Of a stretch of DNA of 64,000 bases, positions 11,301-23,703 are shown in pieces. This DNA is from Rhizophlyctis rosea (lineage: Eukaryota; Chytridiomycota; Chytridiomycetes; Rhizophlyctidales; Rhizophlyctidaceae), in contig JADGJC010000135.1 in NCBI GenBank assembly GCA_027596075.1, positions 1 to 64,000 of the forward strand, given 5' to 3'. Under the pieces are notes generated by a model. That model saw only the letters and a program-made list of their open reading frames with translations. It ran no database searches and was not told the DNA's origin. A program made the position numbers and the translations under genes. Each line of letters opens with the position of its first letter. Within the stretch, counting starts at the first letter, position 1.

Positions 11301-12866
11301 GATTGTTAGTTGGAAAATTACGGTGGTGACGATGTGTTGTATTCCGCTTTTGATTTTTGCTGGTGAGTTTGTTGGGGTGTTTTTCTTTGGATGTTGCAGC
11401 GCTGCCTTGGGCCTCCCATTGATGAAGTATGATTCAAAATGATTTTTTGACGATTTTTGTATTACAGGAGCAATGCAAGTAGCTTCCCTCCGCGGCTTTG
11501 GTGTCAAAACCAAGAAAGCATACCAAACCGCGGCCCATATCGCAATTCAAGCCATGCAGAATCAAGGCACCGTCCAAACTCTTTGCCGAGAAGATACGTT
11601 CTTGCAGAAATATAATGAAGCGTTGGAGGAGCCATTGAAAGAGGCACATCGGCAGGCGTTTGTGGTTGGGTTAGGATATGCCGCCAGCAACGGGTTGGGC
11701 TTTTTGGCGAATGCGTTGGCGTTTTGGTGGGGTGGGACGCTGTTTGCAAGGGGGGAAGTGAATGTTCAGCAGATGTTCACGGTTATGATTGCGACGGTGT
11801 TTGGGAGTATGGCTGGTGGGAGGTGAGAAGTCTGTCTCATATGCGGGGTTTAGAAATCTTTGCTTTGGCTTCGGGAAATCACGCTAACATATCAACCTTC
11901 TGTTCACTCATACAGAGCAACGGCTTTTGCTGGCGACATAGCAAAAGCCAAACACTCCGCATTTGAAATCTTCTCCATCCTCGACCGCAAACCCAAAATC
12001 GACGCTTTCGCCGGCGGGAAAGACCCGAAGCAACTACCGAATCTTGCTCTTACTTTCAAGAATATTTGGTTCGCTTACCCGACCCGAACCTCCCAACTAG
12101 TCCTCAAAGGCCTCGACCTCGTCATCGAACCCGGAAAAACCATCGCCCTAGTCGGCTCCTCCGGCTCTGGCAAATCAACCATCGTCTCCCTCCTCGAACG
12201 CTTCTACGACCCCCTCTACGGCGAAATCCTCGTCGACGGCACTCCCCTCAAAGACATTGATCTCCAAAAATGGCGAACTCAAGTTGGGTACGTTGGACAA
12301 GAACCCGTCCTTTTCGACTTGAGCATCCGAGAAAACATTGCCTATGGAGCCGCTGAGCCGGATAAAGTCACTGAGGAGATGATCATCGCAGCGGCGAGAG
12401 AGGCGAATGTAGAGGAGTTTGTTAAAAGGTTGCCACAGGGGTATGATACTATGGTGGGGAGTAGGAGTAGCGCGCAGTTGAGTGGAGGGCAGAGACAGAG
12501 GATCGCAATTGCTAGGGCTTTGTTACAAGATCCGAGGATTTTGTTGTTGGATGAGGCGACGAGTGCGCTGGATTCGCAGAGTGAGCATTTGGTGCAGGAG
12601 GCGCTGGATAGGATTATGGAGAATCGGACTGCTATTGTGGTATGTGTTGGTTGGGATATTGTTGCTGTCTAGTCTTTGCCTCAGATGCCATAATCCTGAT
12701 TATTCTATCTGTGCAGGTTGCCCACCGTCTATCGACAATCCAGAACGCGGATAAGATTGTTGTGATGGAGCAAGGTGTCATGGTTGAATCTGGGACGCAT
12801 GCAGAGTTGTTGGCGAAAAGCGGGGTGTACGCGGAGCTGGTTGGGATGCAGAATTTAGATCCTTAG
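8378..12866 (+). CDS. Full-length ABCB (MDR/P-glycoprotein type) ABC transporter
   Basis: Seven exons (8378-8887, 8954-9301, 9393-10972, 11049-11362, 11468-11822, 11916-12639, 12717-12866) close in phase to 1326 residues, near the ~1280 of human MDR1. Order is TMD1-NBD1-linker-TMD2-NBD2. NBD1 has Walker [10 protein letters not shown] (about residue 465), signature [14 protein letters not shown] and Walker [16 protein letters not shown]2 repeats these as GSSGSGKST (about 1115), [14 protein letters not shown] and [12 protein letters not shown]. Both A-loops (YPSRPSV, YPTRTSQ) and both H-loops (AHRLST) are present, so both ATP sites look competent. The first 80 residues are polar and low in complexity. 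Known for the family: ATP-driven export of hydrophobic compounds or lipids at plasma or organelle membranes. The substrate cannot be told. Confidence 0.96.
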
Positions 12867-13481
12867 CTATGCGGACGTTCTTTACTTTGTATATTTGGTT
12901 TCGCTTGTATGTATGTTGATGGGCTTCCAATATGGTGTATATTCTTCTTTCTCATTTGCAACAAGCTGATGAAGTGATTCTGTGATTCATTTTAAAATGG
13001 ACATCAGGAATCAACCATGGTAATTAAGGTGTCGAAGCCAATGCGGCGGGGACCATATTGTGAAATGATTTCGGAAAGATGTCGCCATCATATCTTCTTG
13101 ATCATCGCTGTCATCTTGATCATGGTCATCCCATTGCCTCAATCCTGTATATGTTTCCTATGCCAACAAGATATATTCTGACTCTGGCTTCATGATGCAA
13201 CCGCTTAACGAGCTCACCGTCCCACACGCCAGCCATCATATTGACCGCTTCTCCACGGCAACAAGGCGGAATATAGAGTGCATTATGACACCACGCGCTC
13301 CCTGAACTTTCGTGGTCCTTTCATTAAATGAACCGCGGCTCATGGGCTGAAACCGCTTTTCCTATCACGAAGTTCTTCCGTCCAACCACATTAAGTCTGA
13401 GTAAACTCTTGGGAAGTATCAGCAAGTCTTGAGAGTGAAGTTGTGGAAGAACCCATGCCTATGATGTATTTGGATCTACGT
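12867..13481. other. Convergent 3' spacer
   Basis: This lies between the 3' ends of the ABC transporter (+) and the dehydrogenase (-). No further gene seen. Confidence 0.5.
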
Positions 13482-14446
13482 TTATGATCTTCTGTGCAAA
13501 ACTGTTGCGGCAGCCTATAAAAGCAATAGTGTCATCAGCCAATCTGTTACAATGCAACCTTTGCATGTGAAGAGTGCGTAACACACCTGGTGGTTGGGGA
13601 AGACCAACGTGTCAGCAATGACGACGTTGTCCCGTCTCCCAGCGGCAAACACGACGACTTCCGCAATGTCTTCTGGTGTCAAAGGGTCAACTCCTTTGTA
13701 CACAGCATCCGCCTTAGCTTTGTCACCATCGAATCGGACGACAGAGAATTCCTAATTGTGAAATGATGTTAGAACGGCTCTTGGGTGCCCAAAAGTGTGT
13801 TTTTGAATCCCTTGTATGGCTAAGGACTCACCGTCTCAACCTGCCCAGGGTCAATCTCCATCACCCTAATCCGTGTGGCAATCAGCTCCTTCCTCAATGC
13901 CTCTGTAAATGCCCGCACAGCAGCCTTTGATGCACAGTAAATGCTACCACCAGCATAGCCCTCCCTACCAGCAATGGACCCAATCATGATGATATCTCCT
14001 TGCCCCGACTCACCCCTCTTTACCATCCCCTTCATAACCTCTTGGGTCATAGTGATCAGTCCAATCACGTTTGTGGAGAACATGATATCGATATGCGCAG
14101 GGTCAATGTTAGGGCTTTTGTCCATGCCCTTCACAAGGCCGGCATTGTTGACAAGGATATCGATGTCTTTAAATTCGGCTGGGAGGTTGGATAAGGCAGA
14201 GACAATTTCAGATGGCTTTTGTAGATCGATCTGTATGGGGAGAGTTTGGACGCCGTCCCCGACTTCGGATTTGATATCTTCTGCTAGGGCTTTGAGGGCA
14301 TCGATGCGGCGGGCGGCTAGGATAAGTTTGAGGTTCTTGGGGGAGGTGCGTGCGAATTCTAGAGCGGTGCTGCGACCTATGCCGGCTGAGGCGCCCGTGA
14401 TGAGGATGGTTTTGCCTTCTAGGCGCTTTGCGACGGCTGAGGACAT
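13482..14446 (-). CDS. NADP-dependent short-chain dehydrogenase (YMR226C/YdfG type)
   Basis: Three exons (14446-13832, 13751-13587, 13514-13482) give 270 residues. The fold is classical SDR: cofactor loop TGASAGIG, NNAG, GSIAG with the catalytic Ser, and YCASK with catalytic Tyr and Lys. The C-terminal part (ADTLVFPNHQ, then AAATVLHRRS) closely follows yeast YMR226C, known to oxidise serine and other 3-hydroxy acids with NADP. The last exon is only 33 nt and was found by phase. MSSAVAKRLEGKTI is the preferred start because it matches the family. An in-frame extension up to 14854 contains Arg/Ser/Leu-rich sequence that could act as a mitochondrial presequence, so a second longer form is possible. 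Confidence 0.93.
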
Positions 14447-15485
14447 TGTTCTATACTGCAGAGGGAATTGAGGGTGCTGGGGATGTTGGGGGATGGCTCG
14501 GCTTAGCGTGCGCCGGGCTTGAAGGTGAAGAGGGTTCGGGGTTGACGTGAGTAAAGTGCGAATCAAGACGGAATGGTGTCGGGCAAGTGCTGCTGGACAA
14601 CACTTACGTACTATAGTACTGGAAGGTAGGTGAGTGTTTCTCATCGAGATGTGGAGAAGTCCGAGCGTTAAACGTAGTGGAGCCCCCTGGAAGTTACAAA
14701 TCCCCATCGTGGAACGCGGCATAATGCCGATGCTGCTGCGAGTCGCGACTAGCCAGTTACACAACGGGTGTACAAGAAGACACGTCAGCACCGTCAGCTC
14801 CAGCCGGTGATTGCTCATCCGCTGGCAGCATCCAGGGTCCGAATGAGACTGCACTAATGAGACATAACCAGTTACGTATCAGACAGCGTAGTCTCAGAGG
14901 ACTAGACGGAAGACGTGGTTATGCCCAGGGATGGATGAACAGCAAAAGCCTCTGAAGTCGGGTGACTGGGTTGACTAGATTGACTGGACTTTCAGAGGAT
15001 GCATATGGGCCAGCTACGAGAGCTAACTGATCCATTTCTCGCTAAATCGTGCCAATTTACAAATTTCACCCCAACTCGTGCCCCAGAAAGTGCAAACCGG
15101 ACACGCCACAACCGCTAAGAAAAGAGTGTCTTTCAACAGGCATATATTGTGCAGCGAATCCGTGCTCAAGCTTTCAGAGGATGCACATACGACAAGCGAC
15201 ACTGTGCGTTGGAATGACTTTCAACGTCGGCCCCCGAGTCCATCTCGAATTGCACTTGTTGGTCTTCAGTGCACATCCGCACTTTTGGCTGAGACACAGC
15301 TACCAGCAAACCTGGATTCAATGGCTCACAGACGCTACGAATTGCTTGTCTGATGCAAGTGAAAGCAAAAGACCTGTCCATGCGTTGTTTGTGCCCGATG
15401 TCCCCTTGCCATACTGCAATGAACTACCACCTCTCTCTTTATGTTTTGTTATATATAATGCTTCTTTTGAAGCCTGACATCAACA
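14447..15485. other. Upstream region of the dehydrogenase
   Basis: No independent gene recognised. It holds the dehydrogenase promoter and ends at the tRNA. Confidence 0.4.
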
Positions 15486-15574
15486 GCTCGCTTAGCTCAG
15501 TTGGTTAGAGCGTGGTGCTAATATGTTTCCACAAAGAAACGCCAAGGTCACAGGTTCGATCCCTGTAGTGAGCA
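15486..15574 (+). tRNA. tRNA-Ile (AAT) with 15-nt intron
   Basis: The acceptor stem GCTCGCT/AGTGAGC has seven pairs including one G-T. D arm GCTC/GAGC, anticodon stem TGGTG/CGCCA, anticodon loop CTAATAA after splicing, T arm ACAGG-TTCGATC-CCTGT, discriminator A. The intron (TGTTTCCACAAAGAA) sits one base after the anticodon, the canonical site cut by tRNA splicing endonuclease. A and B boxes are intact, so this looks functional. Confidence 0.93.
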
Positions 15575-15688
15575 CTATTTGTGTCGAGTCCTCATTCTTT
15601 TTGAGCGGGCAGTTTTCCCTATGTACTGAGCACTATTCGTGTCGAGTCTTCTTCATTCTTTTTGATCGGGCAGTTTTCCCTATGTACT
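15570..15688 (+). repeat. Tandem duplication starting inside the tRNA 3' end
   Basis: Copy 1 (15570-15627) begins with GAGCACTATT, the last bases of the tRNA plus flank. Copy 2 (15628-15688) repeats the whole unit with a few substitutions and a 3-bp insertion. Copy 2 therefore carries a second tRNA 3' tail without a tRNA body. Confidence 0.85.
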
Positions 15689-16156
15689 TGCATTTCAGTG
15701 ATGAAATCGTCGTCACCCATTATTATAAGTCATCGTCTGTTTTTGAAGTTGAGTAGGCCTTCCGCCATCAGGAGCGCAGAACAATCAATCCCAAAATTTG
15801 ACAACAGAGACATTACAAGTGCCCCGGGATATATTCACAGAAAGTTCAACCCAAAACGTACAATTTACATGTACACCTCCTAATATGTACATACTGCGGC
15901 TATTTTTTCTCGTCTCAACCAGCACCATCATCGTCCTCCATCTACGTACATCTTGTTGATTTACCACTTTGTTTAATTTACGTGATGACTTTTCGTGTGG
16001 AAGCCGAAACCCGTTAACCTTCAACTACGCCAACAACATACACCCTTCTCGACTCAGACGGGCTCAGAAGCCCAATAAGGAAACTATTTACAGAAAATGA
16101 ATGCTCCAACACCGATTTCACCTCGCAACTGCCAGTTCCCTTCTCATTCGAATCCC
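15689..16156. other. Spacer before the histidine kinase 3' end
   Basis: AT-rich spacer holding the 3' flank of the kinase gene. Nothing else seen. Confidence 0.5.
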
Positions 16157-19100
16157 TTACGGAATCAACCTCAGCGCACCCACCAACTTCCCCTTCGCCA
16201 ACGGCTTCGTAATAACCAAATTTGCACCCGCCCTCATAAAACTCTCCTGATCCTCCTTCAACGCATTTCCCGTAATCCCCACCACAGGCGTCACAACTCC
16301 TCTTCGTCTCAGCTCTGCCACACACTCCTCGCCCGTCATACGCGGCATTTGATTGTCCATTAAAATGACGTCAAAGTGCTGCGGTGTTGTGCCGGATGCG
16401 GGTGTGGGTGCGGGAATGGTGCTGCTAAGGAGGGGGAGAGGCGTTGTGGGGGATGTGGGAGCGGAGGAGGAGGAGGAGGATGTTGAGGATGAGGTGGAGG
16501 GTGTTAGGGCCATTTTAGGAACTGTCAACGATATTGGTATTGTTGTTGATGGTGCCAACCGCCCACCACCACCCACATCCCCACCACCCCTATCAACCGA
16601 CACCACGCCCCCATCCCCAGTCCCACTCCCCTCCACAAACCCCTCCACCCCCCTCCCCGTAACAATCTCAACAGCCTCAACCCCATCCTCCGCCCACAAA
16701 CAACTATGCCCCATCTGCTCCAACATCCTCCCCATCATCTTCCTCGTAATCCCGTCATCATCCACCACCAACACATTCAAACTCCTATGGTGGTGCTTCA
16801 CTTCTCTCTTCGCTCCACCACTTCCATCACTCGAAGATGATATGGGTGGTGAAGTGGCACTAGCAGCCCCGCCACCGAAGGATTCCTTTCGTACCCCAAT
16901 GCCCGTGCAGATGTTTGTGGAGGAGGTTAGTTGGGAGGTTGGATGTGGTGGAGAGGGGGCGGAGGAGACGGGGAAGGTAATTTCGAACCAAAAGGTTGAG
17001 CCTTGGCCTTCGGAGCTTTCGACGCCGCAGGTGCCGCCGGCGAGTTGGACAATGTGTTTGCAGATTGCTAGGCCTGTAAGCGGGCGCCGGTGATGAGTTG
17101 TAAGTTTAGTCATTTCGATCCAATGCTGCATTCCGTGTCCAGTCATCACTAACTCCCCGACCCACATCCCTCAAAACAAAAAACAACAAAACTCACCCAA
17201 CCCAGTCCCCTTCCCCCCCTGATTAGCCCAACTATTAATCTGCGTATACGGCTGAAACATCCTCTTGATATCCTCCTTACTAATCCCCACCCCCGAATCC
17301 TTCACGCTCGTCCGCACCGTGATACTACTCGGCATCGCGTGTGTTAGTTCCGACACTGTCGATCCGGGCTCGCCACTCAATGTAACGGCGTCCAGGTCGA
17401 CAATGTGGGATTGGGATTGGGATTGGCGAGAAGATGGTGGATCGGGAACTTTGGTGTTGCCGACTTCGGTTAGTTGGGTGAGGATTTGGATCGTGCCGTT
17501 GCGGGGTGTGAACTGGTGTTGGTGGAAGGGATGTCAATGACTCCTTTTTGGGTTTCTGATTCCAACCCCGACCCTTGGCCAACCGCCATGCTCTCAACGC
17601 CATATTCCCATTGTTCCATTCCTCCCATCCTTCCCAAATCATGCACTGAACCTCCCCACCCGCCCACCAAAACAACTACCAAAAACTCACCTTCAAAGCA
17701 TTACTCAAGAAATTATTCAAAACCTGTCTATACCGGATATCATCCCCGACAAGTCTCCGTCCACCCCACATATCCACCCTCCCATCCTCCACCGTCTCAA
17801 TCGCGATATTCTTCTCCCGTGCCGTCGAAGCAAGGCTTTTTGCCACGCTTCGTAGTGTAGAGTTGATATCGAAGGGACGGGCTTGCAGTTCGAATTTACC
17901 TGAGGATGAGGGGCATGTGAGAGGTGGGATCAAAGGTATGAAACCAAATGGGTTGAACCACAAACAACAAAGAATGGAATTCGTCGAATTGCATTCTGGC
18001 TTTCGGCTCAGCCGGGGGGGGGGGGGGGGCGGGCCGCGCCGCCGCCCGCCGGCGAAAGGCGCGACCCCCCCCCCCAAAAAAAAAAAGGCCGCAAAACACG
18101 CACCTTCCTCCATCTTCTGAAAATCCAACACATCATTCAAAACACTCTCCATCATCCCAAACGAGCTCTTGATCGCCTCCAAAACCTGCTGCTGCCCGCC
18201 ATTCAAATTCGCAAACACCCCATCCCCATCCATATTGTGAAACCCAAGCACCGCTGTATTGAACGGGACCCGAATTTCATGGAAGATATAGGAGACAAAC
18301 CGCCTTTTACTGGCCGCTTCACGAATTTCCCCACCCTGGGCAACGCGCGTGGCTTCAACCTGCGCTTTTAACGCGGTGCGGAGCTTGAAGTTGTCGCGTT
18401 CAACGCGTTCTTGCCAATAGGAGAGGAGGGTGCAGCTGGGGTGTAGATGAGGTGAGGGTTTAGGGTGGGTAAACAGAGCAGGGGGTGAAGACGAACTTAC
18501 AGGAGGAAGAATCCAATCATGAAGAGGCCGAAGGTGTAGGGTTGCCCTATGCTGGGAACGCCGGAGATAAGGTAGAGGTACATGGAGAGGAGGAGGAGGG
18601 AGAAGATGAGATAGCAGAAGCGGTTTAGGCGGTATATCTGGAGGGTTTTGTTCACCACCAATGAGACGGGGGACGGCAAAACGGGAATTGAGAATTTTTA
18701 GTCAGGTTTAGTTTTTCCCACAAAACCAACATCCCTTCCTCATACCCCAAACAAAAAAAAAACACTAAGGAAAAGGCAAGACCCAAAACCAACAATCCCT
18801 CTCTCTCTCTCTCTCAACAACCTGAACAAATATAAAACACTCACAAAAAGCATAACCAAAGGCCCCAAAAGCCCATAAAACAAAAAACTCGTCAACGTCG
18901 CACTCCCATTCATCGTCTCATAACACTCGTTCCGTCCCATCCCTCCAACATGCCTAACCGCACAATCGAATATCGCATATACGTTCGCATACGCGAATAA
19001 AAACGCGTTCACGACGAGTATGAAGAGTTTCCACAGGCCGTCGGGGGGTGTGCCGTCGAAAGAGATCCAGAGCATGCCGATTGTTATGGGGAGGTAGATT

Positions 19101-19994
19101 CCGAAGAGGATTATGAGGATTAGGGGGGTGAAGAAGCTGGTGGGGAGGGTGTTAGTGCGTGGAGGAGGGGGGAGGAAGCGGACACTTACGCCACTTCTTG
19201 TGTTAGGCGGACGACTATGCAGGCGTAGAGGAAGTGGACGAGTAGGAGGGAGCCTGCTGTCTGGTTTTGGGGAGTGTGTGGAAGGAGGGTGAGATTTGCG
19301 TCAGGTGGAGTGCAGACATTGTTTTCGGCGAGATCCGTCCGCTTTCTCCTCCAAGCCCCCCCACCCCACCTCTTTCTTCCCACGGCCACTACCCCTCCCA
19401 CAGCTCCATCTCGACCCCAAAAGCAAAACCCCGCAGAAAACAGCCCCCCCCCCCCCCACTACTCACCCTAACAACAACCTTGTACTCCTTCCAAACACTA
19501 CTCCTATACTTCTTCTCCATATCCTCATCGAAATCCTTCCACTTCTTCAAGAACAACTCCTCACAAAACCTCCTGAGATTGCCCCCATGCGCCGCATCAC
19601 TTCTCGGGAAGACGATGCCGGAATAGGGCGAGGAGCGGCGGGAGGAGGTGGTGTAATGTGAAGCGGATTGGGATGTGTCGGGGTTTGGTGAGGAGGGTGG
19701 GTTGAGGGTAGATGCTTGGTGGTTGAGGGTGGATGCTTGGTGGTTGAGGAAAAATTGGGATGTGGCGGTTTGGGTGGTGTCGAGGGAGGTGAGGGGGATG
19801 AGTTTTACGTCTGAGGAGGGGGCTTGGGGGGAGGATGGGGTGGTGTGGGGTTTGGGAAGGAAGGGGATGTGGGAGAGGAGAAGGGTGCGCAGTTTTTGGA
19901 AAGGTGTTCGGGGAGGTGGTTCGGCTGGGGTTATTTGGATTTGTGGTGGTGGGTTTTGCGTCAGTAATGGATCGATGTCTATTGTTACTGGCAT
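16157..19994 (-). CDS. Membrane-bound hybrid histidine kinase
   Basis: Eight exons (19994-19467, 19341-19190, 19136-18845, 18637-18501, 18435-18104, 17899-17691, 17512-17197, 17073-16157) give about 960 residues in phase; the exon 2 acceptor is the weakest junction. The order is a polar N-terminus with the repeat LNHQAST, then five or six hydrophobic segments (about 190-370), then the H-box YIFHEIRVPFNTAVLGF with phosphorylated His near 423. The ATPase domain follows with NNFLSNALKF (N box), DSGVGISKEDI (G1) and GKGTGLGLAICK (G2). A C-terminal receiver has VLVVDDDG, phospho-acceptor Asp in VILMDNQMP (near 895) and the conserved Lys in ITKPLAKGK. Known role: His-to-Asp phosphorelay to an HPt protein, then response regulators. 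No PAS, GAF or HAMP domain seen, so the membrane part is the likely sensor. The stimulus is unknown. Confidence 0.93.
18012..18090. repeat. Extreme G/C homopolymer block inside a kinase intron
   Basis: A run of about 16 G, a GC-only stretch, about 12 C and about 11 A lie consecutively within the intron between kinase exons 5 and 6. This composition is unlike anything nearby and resembles the sequence after the N gap at 24390, so an assembly or base-calling artefact is suspected. It does not interrupt coding sequence. Confidence 0.7.
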
Positions 19995-21711
19995 TATGGT
20001 GTGATATTCTGGGTTGGCAAATGTATTAATGAGAGGTTGTCTCCCTGCCCTTTCCCCTCTTTTTCCCTTCAACACTGAAGTCAACACTCAGCTGCCCCCG
20101 AGCCTACTTTCTCCACCTTCTCCCATCGTCCCCGCTTCCAAAGAAAGCTGCACCATCTCAAATTGATTCATCTGATGATCTGGCAAAACCTTTCCCGAAT
20201 CCGCACCACAAATATCAAGCAACCGATGTCTTATTGGCCCCACTCACCTCTGATTTGAAGGGAGTGAACAATGGTTGATGTTCAAGAACATCAACGAACA
20301 TCAACAGCCCGGTAGATAGGTATCTGTTCACAAGCACCAGCGGTATCTAGGTATTTCCGTTTGAAAAAGTAGGATAATCCTACTGGATACTAGCAATGGA
20401 CCTTCATAATGTGCAAGAGGCTAGGTAATAATCGGAGGCAGGCTTGTATCAGTGGGGAATGCAATAACACCGCGGTGAAGCTTTCGGAAGTTGATGGAGT
20501 GTAGAAAAGACGTGAAAACGGGGATGGAGCACCACTTGTGACCTACCTGTCTGTCTTTTTGGGTTGTTTGGTATATTAGATGTTAGTGGGGTACCCCTCT
20601 CGGAGGGCGTTAGGTAATAAGCAGTGAAATGAGGTGATTCGCCGAGAGGCAGTGAAAATGGGGTCTGAATGTGTGGATGGGTTCGCCTCTTTTTGCTGCG
20701 CTGTTGCGGCAGATCAAACAAACTGGAATGTGTTTGGAGTGAGCCCCGTGCCACGAAGAGGCTTGGGGCTGTGGCCGAAAGAAACTTGATCATCCATGGT
20801 CAGCGTGTAAGGCGTGTTGTATCCCGTATGTGACCAGACAGTGGCAGACACCCTAAACCAGACAGTCCAAAATGCTTCGTCTCTCCTTCAACCGAACACA
20901 AGAAATGGCGCAGCATCCATTCCATCGACAACCTCTTGCATCATTGTTACACACTACTATGCATTCTCGGTGCTTCCTCAATCCAAATGCTCCGAGTACC
21001 AGATGGCTGCATGGGCACGACTCCACGGAAAATGATCGAGGGGTGTGCAATCCACGTGTCATCGATCTGGTCCATAGGGACATTCATCAGTCTAAGCCAC
21101 ACTGTTACACCTGCCCCATTTAGCTCCATTTGCTGGATACACCGGCCGGCATGTCGGGATTTGGTATTCGATAGTTGCTTCACCCTCATCAAGAACTTTC
21201 CGCACAGATTTTCACATTCTGAAGTATTCAGTTAGCACTATGCCAGCCCATGATTGTCATGATTTGAGTACAAAGCATCAAATGCGAGTCTCACATCATT
21301 CATGTAGAGCTTCCTCAACCACCATCCCCGCTGACGCAAGATGGACTGGTCGCTCCAGGAATTGGACAAGAGCGGCTTAGAGGGAACTGTTCACATCTCT
21401 TTCAATGCGTGTGCCCCAACTTCCAATGGGAATGTTGCAGTGAGCATGTTGATGACGACGGATGCAACATGCAAAAATGCGAGCCCATCGCAGCATGAAT
21501 TTGATCAGCCCGTTAATAGTGTTTGCACGGGCGCCTCAGGACACTCATTGAACAAGCACAAAGTCGCACGTGTATTTACAACTGACACCATGTTAATCTA
21601 TGTCCACGTTTTCCCATCTGGAATGCATGCCCTTCTCCCACCTCAAAAAAACACAATACGGCCGTCACCCTGTCTTCTCTCCCTCCTTGTTGCCTGTTGC
21701 ACGGGTCCATC
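19995..21711. other. Intergenic region
   Basis: No gene recognised. A frame over 21341-21961 on the plus strand is antisense to the acetyltransferase and is not supported. The kinase promoter presumably lies in 19995-20500. Confidence 0.45.
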
Positions 21712-22626
21712 TCAGCTAGCTGCAACCTTAGCCACAGGTTCCCGCAACATACAAAACAGTGGCACCTTCCCTGCCAAAAAGACAGTCTCCACAACCTTGA
21801 AACCAAATCGCTCGTATATTGGGACGTTCGCTTCTTTGGAAGATTCCAGCCAGCATGGGAGGTTGGATTCGTCCGCCAGGGAACAAAGATGGTTCATGAG
21901 AGGTTTGGAGAGCTTTTGGCCGCGGTGGTTTGCGTGGGTCCTGGTTTGCAATTTTCATTGAGAAGGTTTTGGGGCGCAGTTATGGAAAGCAGGTTCAGCG
22001 GGATTTGTGTGCGGAAAATGGAAAGTGGTGCAAAAGGAGGTTTTCAAGACGGTCAGAACTGCTCACCCGATCATAAGCAAATACCAATACTCCCTCTCCC
22101 CCAAATGGCGCTTTTTGACCGGTCCCATAACAGCAGCATAAGAATTAACCCGCTTAACCACACCCCAACCCACAGTGAACATAAACCAAAAGTTAAACCC
22201 GGCTTTATACCAATGCTTATCGGTTATCTCTCCCTGAGATTTCGGGGGAAATATGATTGCTACGGCCGGGTATTGGTCAATGGTTGGAGTGGCTGTTGGG
22301 GGGTGGGAGGGGACGTGGGTGTAGTATGTCGTTGCTGGGGAGATGGAACTTACGCCGAGGGAGATTGTGATGCGGTGGAAGAGGGTGTGGGCTTTTTTCC
22401 AGCGGTGTGGGGAGGATTTTAGGGGTGTTAGGAAGCTGGGGTTTTGGGGTTTGATTTGTTAATTGGCAATTCCAGTGAGAGCAAAGTGTAGGACATGCGA
22501 AGTAGTACGCAACTATTCGTCTACCGGGTCGTCTGAGAAGGCTGAGCATAGGGTTTCGTTTGCGATATCTATTGCGGGGGCTGGGAGGGGTTCAGCTGTG
22601 GGTGGGGTGTCTGGAGTGGTTGACAT
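21712..22626 (-). CDS. GNAT-family N-acetyltransferase
   Basis: Exons: 22626-22525, 22435-22067 and 21940-21712, about 233 residues. The C-terminal half is a clear GNAT fold: GEREYWYLLMIGTHANHRGQ is the beta4/acetyl-CoA loop (a variant of the Q/RxxGxG/A motif), followed by LSKPLMNHLCSLAD and the terminal ANVPIYERFGFKVV. Exons 2 and 3 join in phase. Exon 1 (from MSTTPDTPP to AFSDDP) meets exon 2 (FLTPLKSS) one base out of phase with the GTAGAC donor, so that junction is unresolved or carries a one-base error. The acceptor substrate is not predictable; members acetylate small molecules, peptides or protein amines. Confidence 0.82.
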
Positions 22627-23703
22627 TGTTGAAAAAGCAGAAGTAAGAATGGAAAGGGAACTTTGGACCGAAACAATTGAATGGATACGAGCGCGGGAAA
22701 TGTTTGAGCAGGATGGGAATTAAGAGCGTGAGGGAAGTCAAAAGCCCCAGAAGATTTCGTGGAGTCTGGCGGCTCTGTAGACTGTAGTCTGCCCACTCTC
22801 AAACACGTGCTGCGCTTTTGGAGGAGATGCAAGGGTCAATGTGCGGCAAAAAGAGGCACAGCCACATTTGATGACTGTGCCCTTTGTGAAAACGCTTTCT
22901 GGCACAGAACGCCAGGGTCCCATACAATAGTTATGATTTAAAACCACCGGCACTGGCGAGTTAGCATTGACGGAACTTCTCGGGTTCCTTTGAGCATCTT
23001 GAGATTGATGATGAGTCTCACCATGTCCATGTAAATCATGTGACAACATTTACTGGCATCTTCCTGAAGGGCACTGACATTTCCTATTCCCCGCTCATTC
23101 AGAAAATGTCCCGAAACGAGATGGGTTAGCCGTTTGTCCATTCGAAGTTTCCAACCCACGGACCGTAAAACCCGGGTCCATGCGCCCTCTCCAACGACCA
23201 TGCGGGGTTCTCCCAAATGCGCCTCCCGCCAAAACAAATGACGAAAGACGAATCAAGGGTCTTTCCAGAAACTGTCACTCAATAACGGCTGACCTCCGAA
23301 TAGAAAGTTAGAAACCTCCGAATGGCCTGATCGGCATGACCATTGAGTGTGATGCAGGCTAGAACTACTAGTACTTCTGAATAAGTGGTCGAGATCAGGA
23401 GTCGATCATTGGAGATTTTGACGAGAAATAAGCAAGGATGAGGATTCAAAAGAAAGACGGAAACCAACCGTGACTTCCACCACGTAAGACATCTCGGCTG
23501 AGCCCGTGCCAAGCAACCTACTTACAAATCATAAACTTTGTTCTACAGTATATTAACTTACACACCGCAAGAGCTCCCCACCTCTGACCCTTCCGCACTT
23601 ATAACACACAAACACCAGAGGAGGACTTTCGTCTTCGCGCAATCATCACCTCAAATCGGAGGAACCCCAACTCTCTCAAGCCAAAACCACCCCGCAAAAA
23701 ACC
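22627..23703. other. Intergenic region between divergent genes
   Basis: No gene recognised. It separates the minus-strand acetyltransferase from the plus-strand gene at 23704 and presumably holds both promoters. Confidence 0.45.

Noticed and set aside
21341..21961. 206-codon plus-strand frame over the acetyltransferase
   Set aside because: It overlaps the GNAT C-terminal exon on the opposite strand and shows no domain or conserved motif.
22300..22360. Additional GNAT intron starting at GTAAGTTCC
   Set aside because: The frame reads straight through as ISLGVSSISPATTYYTH in the correct phase into the next segment, so no intron is needed.
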